DNA of 64,000 nt, from contig OX439129.1 in the NCBI GenBank assembly GCA_949318235.1, positions 35,406,527-35,470,526 of the forward strand, in the 5' to 3' direction. The notes under the pieces are model-generated. The model made no database searches. It was not told where the DNA came from and saw nothing but the letters and a program-made list of their open reading frames with translations. Positions within the stretch are counted from its first letter, which is position 1. Each line of letters begins with the position of its first letter. The DNA is from Ecdyonurus torrentis (taxonomy: Eukaryota; Arthropoda; Insecta; Ephemeroptera; Heptageniidae). The position numbers were made by a program, and so were the translations under genes. Shown in pieces: positions 54,028 through 64,000 of the stretch.

Positions 54028-54507
54028 AGTCAAAAATAAAATCTTACGGGATGCGGGAATTTAATTCAAAATCAGTTTTCAAAACATTAATATAAAAATA
54101 GTTATACATTGTAATATAATTTTTTTTTCCGAAAATTTAGTTTTGTATTTTATAATAAATCACAATGTCAAATTTCAAATCATTAATCAGTTTATGTATG
54201 ATTTAATATTTAATTTAGCATCTGCTTCATCAATATATTAGGGTGAATAATAATTTAATAGATACATAAATTTATTACTTTATACCATTTATATCTATAA
54301 TATATAATAATAATAATAATAATACTCTATACATTAATATTTTTGTAAACAATAAAAAATATACAAAAAAACAAACAAACAAACATGTAAAATAAATAGC
54401 TTGACCTGTGTATAATAAACTATGACCAAAAACGTGACCATTATTATAGTGGTTTAAATAGATAAATTAAGCTATAATTTGACCCCTCCCCCCCATTTCA
54501 CCCGCCC

Positions 54508-54510
<3 letters not shown>

Positions 54511-54570
<60 letters not shown>
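54511..54570. repeat. (TA)n microsatellite after a C-rich run
   Basis: Starts directly after CCCCTCCCCCCC...CCCGCCCTTC. Confidence 0.95.
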
Positions 54571-54575
<5 letters not shown>

Positions 54576-55069
54576 ACAATCATATATAATATTTAATTGA
54601 TAAGATCAATTTAATTTACTTAATAGACATATAATTTATGTTATGGTATTGCTATTGTATTTATGTCTATATAAACGTTTAGATTTTATTGAACTTCATT
54701 GTTAGTACATTATATATCATTGAAAAGCATAATGACTCCATATATATATATACCAATGAAATATATTATATAGTCTCATGTTTGTGTTATATGTAAACAT
54801 TATAGCTTTTGTTCATACGATATAGAAAGGCTTTTGGACAAAACATATTATATATATACGACAAATATTGTATATTACAAACACAATTTTGTGAACTTCA
54901 CATAGAAATATAAGAATACAAAAAATAATAATAAAAAATTTATTGCTATAGTATTTTAACCTGGTACAGTACCATACAGTATGGTATAAGTATTGTATTT
55001 GAGAGCAAATTATTAAGTTTTGGTATGTTGAGAATTAAATAGAAAATCTGTTGAATTTTCTTGTGACAG

Positions 55070-55338
55070 CACTTTAAAAATTGGTGTATTATTTTAGTAA
55101 CAACAACAACTACTAACTTATTTAAGATAATCACTTTTAAGTTATTATGAGTAGCTAAAATAATACATTTTAGCAAATTATTAACAATAGCTATTTTAAG
55201 TTAAAATAGCTTAAAAAAACTTAGCAATTTTTAATAAATTGCTAAAATGCATTATTTTAGCTACTCATAATAACTTAAAAGTGATTATCTTAAATAATTT
55301 AGTATTCGTAACTTAAGTAATGCACCAATTTTTAGAGT
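55070..55338. mobile_element. MITE family A, copy 2 (inside LMO4 intron)
   Basis: Arms of about 95 bp (AAGATAATCACTTTTAAGTT and TTATTATGAGTAGCTAAAAT, with their reverse complements) around a short AT-rich loop. Same family as 20755-21035: GTAACT-AAGTAATGCACC and GCATTATTTTAGCT-CTCATAATAACT are shared. The arms match each other better in this copy than in copy 1. Confidence 0.82.
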
Positions 55339-56037
55339 CTAATTAAGTAACGGATAAATCTTGGGTATCGCGATTTTTTTTTTTTTTTTTTTTTTTGACA
55401 GGTCACTAAATAAGACTCAAAATAAAAAAAAATAAAAAAAAAATGTGGGGTCAACATGCAAAATTTCGAATTTGTATGAATTTGTACAATTTTACTTAAG
55501 TATAAAACACCCATATTTATTTCAATACTTATTTTTACGTTTATATCAATGGCCACGAGTCGTAATATTTTTATCACAGGTAGTTGTTACCATTGACTTT
55601 TAAATAACACTCAAAAAAAAGTTGGGAGTTAAAGTTTGAATTTTATAGATATACGAACCATTAAACCTTAATCATATTAGGGGTTGAAATAACTTGTTCT
55701 CCAATAAATGTTTTCTTTCTTCCTATACATACTGTTAATTATTTATAAAAATATATGTATAGTATAAAATAACAAGGTATAATAAATATAACATGTTTTC
55801 TTAATCAAATTAAACTTTATTACCTCTGAACTTTAGGAGTTGGTAAAATTCTTTTAAGGTCTATGAACTAGATGAAAACTTAAGAAAATTAAAATTTTAA
55901 TGCTTATAATTGGACTTATACTCCCCTCCCCCCTCTCTCTCAATTAGAGTTACAATCTGGATGATATAAATTCCTTCATTTCCTTACAAGGTAAATATAA
56001 AGTTTAACAATTTTTAAATGTGAAAATATATAAAATG

Positions 56038-56040
<3 letters not shown>

Positions 56041-56103
<63 letters not shown>
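56041..56103. repeat. (GA)n microsatellite
   Basis: Pure GA repeat of about 63 bp, with a 30-nt poly(A) at about 56191-56219 close by. Confidence 0.95.
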
Positions 56104-56109
<6 letters not shown>

Positions 56110-56191
56110 AATTTTCTTTTTTAATTAAAACTGAAATTAATTGTACAATGCAAACATATGTGACAGAGAGAAGAGAACTAACTACAAGGGC

Positions 56192-56222
<31 letters not shown>

Positions 56223-59200
56223 TGGTTGATGCTGATAAATTCTGCTTGGTTTTAAGTTAAGAGTTCGACTCCCTGTGTAAGGCACGCCAATTAGTAGGTT
56301 GATTTAGCTCAAGCAATATACTTCGCGATTTATCGTATATAACATCACGTGTATTCCCAGCTGTTTCTTGAAGAGAAAAAAAATCATCATCATTAAGTAT
56401 CTTTATCCAAACTAGAGAATAAAAATTGTCTCATTACAGAACTTACTTTTTTTTTTTTTTTTTTTTTTTTTAACTTAAAATATAAATAGAAAAATTGTAC
56501 GAAGAAATGTTTAATAAAAGTTTTATACTTTTTACTAATAATATACATTTTATATTATTTATTAAATTGGTAATAAATCGATTCAATGAGATCATCTTTT
56601 ATGAATCATACCTTTAAAAAAATCATTATTCAACTGTAATATATATATTTTTTTTACTGAATTATTATTTTTATTATCTTATTTTTACTTTAAAATATAT
56701 TACCTTTAAAAGAAATTAAAGTTAAATTTTTTTTTAGCAACGTTGCCATTTCTTATACCCAATATATTTAATCAAGCGTGATTTAAGGTCAGCTATAAAA
56801 ATAAAAAGCTACAAAGCGTGTTAAAAATGGCACTTGCAATGTAGATTTTTGATACAATATAGTAGAGCTTCAATGATATAAAACTATATTATTCTTTCAA
56901 CACCATTGATGAATATATTAAAGACTATAACAAGTTTATTTTATATATATATATATATATATACGTAGAGTACGTATAGTTTGTCGATAGATTTATGGAT
57001 GTCAAAGTGATGAAAAATGTCAAGGATCTTTGACCACCCATTTGGACAAGAGTATACAAGAAGAAACCCAAGGTTGTTTTATATATTTTTTATGTATATG
57101 TACTTTAAGTAATTAATTCAATCTAATTTAAAATGCAAGACCGCCCTTGATGCATATTCAATCAAGCATTGCATCTTATATTTATTCTTACTTCATACTA
57201 ATAAAATGTGGGTGTAGGTACACGATCTTATACAATAAATTATCAGATCTGATTTTTTTTTTAAAGATTTTTTTAAGTTTTTTTTTTTTTTTTTTTACTT
57301 CAATACAAAAATTACCATTACAATCATTAAATAAAAATCTTATTCTTACATTTATAGTTTGTTGACCTTTAATTACGCAATTTTAACAGTTCATCTGTTT
57401 CAATAGAGTGGTGATGTTAAGTGGTTTTTTAATTACTTAATTTTTTTTCTTACTAACTTTTTTTTTAATTATTTTTTATCAGTATTGACAAAGTTTTTTT
57501 TTTCTTTTTGACGTTAAAACTTAATTTGATTTTATTTTTGGCATGAAATGTATATCCACAAAATAATTATACTATGTCCACCGTGCCAATTTTACTGATT
57601 ACAAACTTTAATAATAAGTGTCATTTAAAATTATCATATCATATACATTGTAAATATTTTTCCTTCAAAAACATTTTTTTTTTTTCAAAAAAGTTTTGAG
57701 ATATGTAAATTGTAATTAAAATACACTAATTATAAAAAAAAAAAGTCAAAAGTTAAAAACAAAAACAAAAACCATTTATTATATAACATAAATAACAAAG
57801 TTTCTAATGAAGGTATACATACAAAAGTAATTATCTAGCAAAACAATACTTTATTACTTATTACTAGGCAGTTAAAATTATTGTTTGGGAAATAAAATTA
57901 AACATAAACACAAAATTAAATTGCTTTTGATATATGAAATAAAATACTTCATGTGATTCATTAACAAAATATTCTCACAATATATTATAAATATAAATGA
58001 TTGTTTAAATATAATAATATCCTATAATAATCATATATTTATAATACTTAATATATTTTATTTAATCATTTATTTATCTAAATAAAATAAAAAGTTTAAT
58101 TATTAAAGTGTTTTATAAATAAATAAAATAATTCCATCCAACTATATAAAGAGATAGTACTGCAACTCATCATTATAATTATTCTATTGCATGGTACTGC
58201 ACTATGAATCACATTTACTTTTATTTCTTTATATATATATTTTCTTTATATATATGTAATATGCTACTGTAGCCAACTAATTTAATTAACGTACATGGTA
58301 AATTAATTACATTCGAAAATTAATTGTGCACGCAATTATATCGTGATGAGAAATTACAAACGTTTATAAACCTTTTTAACTTCCACAAGTATACAGTATA
58401 AGAGAAGTATTATATAGTATAGTTATAGAATTAATATTATAATATTTTTTTTATTCATTTATTCTATATTTTAAATAATACAATGTACTGTACTTCCATT
58501 TTAAGTATACGTATATGTAGTATAATATACCTCTTATTTATCACTTCTTTTGTTTATTAATTCTTTGATGTACTTTTTTTTTTCTAAGGTAAATAAAAAA
58601 AGCATTGTATGTTGAAAGGGTGCAAAAACATTATATTATAACATAATTACATAACACAGAATTAAATCAAATGTTAATTTTTCTAAAATTATGTTATATT
58701 GAATAAAATACGTATTACGTGATGATCAAAATACATTAATACTCTTATGTTTTATGTTATATTTCTTCATACTGCTTGACAAAAATACGCAGAAGAGATA
58801 GAATTTTATGACGATGCTTTTTATAAAGCTAAAGTACTAGGAAAATAGAGTGTATTTTTAACATTATTTTCGTAACACATGATTAATTTATGTTTTCCGT
58901 GCTTTTAGATAAATTGTGTGTAATAATATATAAAAGAAAAAAAAAACTAAGTGAGTAAGCAATTTAAGAACAAAAGTATGCAAATTAAATTAAATTTTTA
59001 AAAAGAAAATCAAAGGAAACCGAATTTACTATAGTGAAAAAAGAAAAAAGCTTTTGACCTATAAGTGACAGATATTTAAAAAGTAATCAAACATTTTAAT
59101 AAGAATCATTTTCTATCACTAAAACCACTTAACATTTTTTTTTTTAAAGAAGCAAAAAAAAAAAAAAAAGTGTAATTTTGTTTTGATGTTATACTTATTT

Positions 59201-60109
59201 AACAATAGCTTTTTATAACTAAATGTTTAGTTTACACAACTTATAAACTTTGTCTTTGAAGTTTTGGCACAGAATTTATCAACATGCACAAAATATAAAA
59301 ACACAAAACTAAAGAAAACTTGATTACTGTTGATTTTTTTTTTTTTTTTTTTGTAGGAAGACATACATCCGAAGTCTTTTAATGAATCCTTTCATTATAT
59401 GATTTTTTTATACATATAGAGAGATATACATTTTTTTCTCTTGATGGTTCCAAAGGGCAATAATTATGATTGACAAAACATAAGATTGTTTTTGTCAATA
59501 TGATATTTTAATTATTCTAAGAATTACAGTAATGAAGACTGATATTTTTTTATGTAATACTGTACAGATGAATGGGCCCTTTGATTTATTTGACCTTTAG
59601 CAAATTACACTGTAAAAAAAAGTATAGTTATCTCTTTGATTAACATCCTTCATCCATCATTAATACTTAAGTCACTCAGTCAGCGGTATAAATTTAGACG
59701 TATATAAAATGAAATATAGAAAAAGGCATTTTTATAGAATTATAATTAAATTTTAACCTCAAAATTAATTACAAGAATATCTCTGATGAAAAATTTCACT
59801 TTGATTTTTTTGCTTTGAAGGTAGAACATTTTTAATTGCAATCGGTGCTACCATAAAATAAAGAATGGTGCTACCTTTAATACACGGGTAAAAGTTTATC
59901 TCTTGTCTTGTCAAGTATTCATCGCTTTGAATTTTCAAACCTCAATAAAAAATCTAAAAAAAAAAACAAAAAAAAACTGCAATACTCAAGCATGCGAATT
60001 TAGGGGTCCTTTACTATTTTCTATATATATATATATATATATCAGTGTTGTAGTCCTAGAAAAATGCCAGGTGGGACGCTCTAATATGGGACCAGAACAC
60101 AATACGGGG

Positions 60110-60135
60110 GGCAAGGGGGGCGGAGCCCCCCTTTA
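60110..60135. other. G-rich hairpin / G-quadruplex-prone spot
   Basis: Near the left end of the hAT-like element, runs of six G are followed by the self-complementary AAGGGGGGCGGAGCCCCCCTT (written here as AAGGGGGGC, loop GGA, GCCCCCCTT). It can form a very stable hairpin, and the G runs could form a quadruplex. Confidence 0.6.
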
Positions 60136-60329
60136 GCCCGCCGCAGGCGCGAAATTTTTTCCTGCCACGCCCATTTTTTAGAAAAATAATAAAAAAATTA
60201 CGTTAGATAGTTAAAATTTATTCTGACCAAAATTTTATTGATAAAACACACCAAAATTGACACGAAAGCTACGATTTAATTTTTTTTCAACACAAAGATT
60301 CATTTTTACTATTATTATTTGATTTTTTT

Positions 60330-60765
60330 ACTGCCCACTCGATGATGTTGGGAAGCTATTGCGTGCAAAGGGCTCATACTGATGCCAAGATGCACGCACC
60401 CTGTCACTACCCAAAATGTCGTGACTATTTTGCTAAGAGGCGAGTTGATGGCTATTTAATTTAGGCTTTTGGCCCTGACGGCCTCTATCGAGTTGATGTC
60501 CACTCCTGGACGCGGGTAGAACACTTTTCCGCGAGCTCATTAGAGCCGTATGCCCATAGTTACCAAGGCACTCAAGGGCGGGGTGGTTTTTGGCCTACCA
60601 AGCCCATTACATGCCTCGGCCGCCTCGCGTCCGAAGACGAGAGATAGGATAAGGGGCTTCAGAGGACAAGGCCCACCCCACACCTAGGTCCTCTCCTGAG
60701 TGGTGACGGACGCTACCGCACGATTCGGGGCTGGATGCCCATGCAATAATTATTATTATTATTAG
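60330..60765. mobile_element. GC-rich block nested in the hAT-like element, possible SINE-like retroposon
   Basis: Inside the transposon a sharply bounded GC-rich stretch ends in a (ATT)n-type tail (about 60747-60764), the usual end of many invertebrate SINE/LINE-derived retroposons. I see no coding frame and no convincing tRNA-type A/B-box pair. The left boundary and any target duplication are not clear, so nesting is inferred from the composition step and the tail. Confidence 0.35.
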
Positions 60766-61366
60766 ATACGTGAATTATGTTTTTGGGTACTGAATATTCA
60801 TACTGAGGATTAAGGTTATGTTAATATTGAATATATATTATGAAAAATGTAGTTAAGAACGTAATATGTTTCTTTTTCCAATGAAAAAAAAAATTGTATA
60901 AAATATGAAATATATTATAGCTTTTCAAGATTTAACACGCAGCAATATTTTTTTATTGTGCGTTGAATACTGCTTTGTATGAACTATATATGCTAAGAAA
61001 AATCCCAAAATCTAAGAACATCTCCACTTGACAATAAAGGTTAACTCTAAGAATTGAAATAATAATAAAAAGAAACACAAATAACTTATGCGTAAATTTC
61101 TGGATAAACCAAAACTGCATAATAAAAAAGTGATGAAAATAAAACTTTGTTATAAAAAGAAACTTGCGAGCGTAGCGATCGAAATTTTTTAGTAATTTCA
61201 ACCAATTAAACAGCAAAATTAGTCAGGAAATTTACAAATTAGGGCACATTTTGTCAAGAAATCCGTCCCACCGCGTTCCCCTGGAAGTTTTCCAGGTGGG
61301 ACGGTCCTGGCTTTTTTTTTCGCCAGGTAGGACGCCGTCCCACCGCGTTCCCTTAGGACTACAACC

Positions 61367-61369
<3 letters not shown>

Positions 61370-61456
<87 letters not shown>
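61370..61456. repeat. (TA)n microsatellite, right flank of the hAT-like element
   Basis: Probably one TA tract with 60023-60042, split by the insertion of the 1.33-kb transposon. Confidence 0.93.
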
Positions 61457-61461
<5 letters not shown>

Positions 61462-61789
61462 TTAGATTAAGATCTTTAATAGCTTAATGTTTATCAATAG
61501 GTAACAAAATACTATTAAACAGCATAGAAAATACAAAAAGACAATATCAAACAGTTGTTGCATAGAAATTATCTATCATATTTATCAGTGTTATTTTTTA
61601 ATGAAAACATTATAAAAAAAATTATCAACTCAAATTTTAATAAGCATATAAAAGAGAAAAAAAATAAAGATTTTACTTGTCTTATCAAATGATTTATGAT
61701 TTAAATTTTATTTTAAATAAAATGAGCCAACTTTTATATTATAATATTTAATTAGTTTAATTAGTAAAGATTGTGTTTAAAAGAGTTGA

Positions 61790-61791
<2 letters not shown>

Positions 61792-61847
<56 letters not shown>
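61792..61847. repeat. (TA)n microsatellite
   Basis: TA repeat of about 56 bp. Confidence 0.95.
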
Positions 61848-61852
<5 letters not shown>

Positions 61853-63354
61853 TACACATAAATGTGATGAAGCCTAATCAAATTAATTGGTAAAAACTAT
61901 CTGTGGTATTTTGATTAGATATAAAAGAGGATCATGTATATACAAGTTTTTGGAACATAGTACTGTACTGAAGTGTATAAGTCAGTTTGACGAAAAAGTC
62001 AGCAGTATTGTACCGCAGTAAATAATATATATATTTTTTTTAAAAAATTCAGCGTATTTATTTTAGGCAAATAGAAACGCAAGATTTTTTTTCTTCCCAT
62101 TTTTAAACTTTTTGAAATATATACATAAAACAGAGCCAAAAATAAAATACAACATTTAGTATATTATATCAATGTAATGCCCGATTAAATGCCTATACTG
62201 TATGACATTTTGATTAGAACAATTCTATAAATTACAATGGAAGCACTTGCATTTTAAATGGCGATTGCAATTTTATATATATATATATACAAAGAGCACC
62301 GTAAATTACGATAAAAAATAAAGTAAAAACTAAATTTTTCAAAGCTTTTTCCAATAATTAGTTTCATGTTTCCCCTGTAATTTCCTTTGCTCTCACTATG
62401 AGGAGGCGTAACCGAGCTTCATTCCACTTGTAGTCCGTCTGTATTATATATATATGTATATAGAGTAATTGCACTTCACAAAGATATTAACAAATAATAA
62501 GACTTATTATTAAATTTTGATTAATTAATACGTTAGTTGATTTGATTAATGATGTTGCTTTTTATTTGTTTTAAATTTTACACAATAATTTTACAGTTTT
62601 TTTTTTTTTTTAAATATAATTGACATCCAAATAATTCAGTTTTAATAATGCTTTATTATTATTCTAAAAGAATTGTTATATATTTTTAAGTTTAAATTGG
62701 CAAATCACTGATTGGATTGTTCTTTGTTTAAAACTAAATAACAAAGATAAATATATAATAATACAAAAAAAAAGAGATCATTTGTAAATTTTTTAAATTC
62801 TAAAAGTTACTCTAATTAGAGTTGGTATAATATTTTATATAGAGTGATCAAATTAAAATTGTTAACATTCTGCATTTTCTAAGCTTTTTTTTTTTTTTTT
62901 TTTGTTTTTGTTTTTCAAATTGTTAGTTTATATTTTATCAGTGTTAAGTTTCAACACAACAAAAGATCAACAAATTTTCAAAAGTTTCAACGTTATAATT
63001 ATTATACGTGTTTAAAAAGGGTTAAAAAATATTTTATAGTTGTTAAAAAAGTTACTCATGCAGATTATAGCCTATTGTTTATAATTATTTAAATATTTTA
63101 TAATGATTTTTAATTGTATATAACTTAATTATACAAACATATTATCCAAAAACCTTGATGTTATGTATATTTTAAAACATTTTTCATGAATAATAATTAT
63201 TTTTTCACATTAATGTTTTTTTTTTCCTAAAAGTTTGATATGGGAAAATTAAAATATAAACGAAGATTCATTCATTTCCTAAAACTTTATATGTAAAAAA
63301 AAGAGGAAGATTTAATTAGTTGACACCGGAAATGTTAATTAAATTATCAGTTGA

Positions 63355-63490
63355 TGAGTGCGTGGGCTTATATATATATTTAATAATATGCATTCACGTA
63401 TGCACATGCACGTTGTAAGGGTGCCAAACCATCAAGAGCAACTTTTACAGGAAGTATTCTGGAATTATTAGACAGCATGAGGCAACTTCT
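63355..63490. promoter_or_regulatory. GC-richer island near the right edge
   Basis: Contains GCACATGCACG, an Ets-like ACAGGAAGTATTC and a non-repetitive core in LMO4 intron. No ORF. Confidence 0.22.
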
Positions 63491-63735
63491 TTTAATTTTT
63501 TTTCTTCTTCCTTTTTGTGTGTGTGTGAGTGAATGTGTGTAATATTAACTGCAATGAGTGAGAGCAGTGACAGCTGGCGAACAAAAGTGGTAATCAAACT
63601 AATTTTATATCATTTATATTATTAACAATCTGCTACTAATTAATTTCCTTTTTGAATATACAAGGAGAGAAAGAGAGGTAAATTTTAATTTAAACTTGAA
63701 CATGACTATTAAATTTGAATACAAGTACAAAATCA

Positions 63736-63767
<32 letters not shown>

Positions 63768-64000
63768 CACCTTATTCATTATTATTAAGAAATGTATAAC
63801 TCAATTTTAATTATTTAGAATAATATTTTTTGTTCTCTTATACCAATTTTATATATTAATTAGTAAAATTGAAATTAAAGATAAATTTTAAAATGTTCTA
63901 TATAAATATAAATAATATTATATACGTAAAATATTTAATTTATCCAGAAGTTTGATTAAAATAGTCTTTAAAGAGGAAGTTCAGGGGTTAGACAAGTATT

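Larger units (their letters stand above)
60043..61369. mobile_element. hAT-like non-autonomous DNA transposon, 1.33 kb
   Basis: Terminal inverted repeats CAGTGTTGTAGTCCTA (left) and, read inwards from the right end, CAGGGTTGTAGTCCTA enclose 1327 bp. Both ends fit the hAT terminal pattern (YARNG). The element sits inside a (TA)n tract and is bordered by ATATATAT on each side, compatible with an 8-bp target duplication but uninformative because the target is a repeat. Subterminal copies of CCAGGTGGGACG and of CGTCCCACCGCGTTCCC occur near both ends. No transposase ORF is present, so it would depend on a helper. It lies in the large LMO4 intron. Confidence 0.75.

Noticed and set aside
59358..59421. 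Plus-strand poly(T)-GTAG acceptor followed by a 20-codon frame starting EDIHPKSFNE
   Set aside because: The long poly(T) makes an acceptor look good automatically; the frame soon becomes AT-rich low complexity and lies antisense in the LMO4 intron.

Overview
This is a strongly AT-rich piece of animal (metazoan) nuclear DNA that is almost entirely non-coding. It is full of long (TA)n, (GA)n/(CT)n and (CA)n microsatellites, homopolymer runs and short fold-back transposons. There is no bacterial-style gene packing, and I see no rRNA, tRNA, CRISPR array or intact autonomous transposon. The only securely recognised gene is the 3' end of a LIM-only transcriptional cofactor of the LMO4 type on the minus strand. 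Two coding exons are visible (47205-47449 and 46776-46879), with GT-AG splice sites and matching phase. The spelling of the LIM domain (EQDWHKL near its end) and the basic VRKGKVGRPRRSRD tail point to a protostome, most likely an arthropod. A microsatellite-rich crustacean would fit, but the species cannot be settled from this window.

Layout. 1-12.6 kb: AT-rich spacer with many microsatellites, one copy each of two MITE-like families (2848-3130 and 8271-8577), a small inverted repeat (11231-11356) and a GC-richer block that could be an exon (1364-1489). 12.66-17 kb: a segment of different texture, T-rich on the plus strand and without long dinucleotide repeats. It is preceded by a candidate plus-strand terminal exon (13588-13641) ending in a class I PDZ-ligand-like STV, so it could be a long 3'UTR. 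A candidate minus-strand terminal mini-exon sits at 16910-16957. 17-46 kb: spacer with microsatellites, a CACT-ended MITE (20755-21035), an 8-bp-TSD hAT-like MITE (31560-31815) lying beside another MITE (31831-32100), a TTAA-flanked near-perfect fold-back element (35272-35582), and GC-richer islands that may be regulatory. 46.7-47.45 kb: the LMO4 exons. 47.45-64 kb: the intron upstream of the second LIM domain, at least 16.5 kb long. It carries second copies of two MITE families (53718-54027 and 55070-55338) and a 1.33-kb hAT-like element inserted in a (TA)n tract (60043-61369), which itself contains a GC-rich, SINE-like block.

Functionally, the window is the 3' part of one developmental regulator gene plus its flank. 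The first LIM domain and the promoter of the LMO4-like gene must lie beyond the right edge. The GC-richer islands and the repeated TGACGTCA sites are candidate regulatory DNA, but this is inference. I found no convincing new multi-gene system. The most checkable novelties are the MITE families with paired copies, the nested hAT-like element, the two candidate terminal exons, and the Gly/Pro-plus-AT-hook-like tail of the LMO4-like protein.
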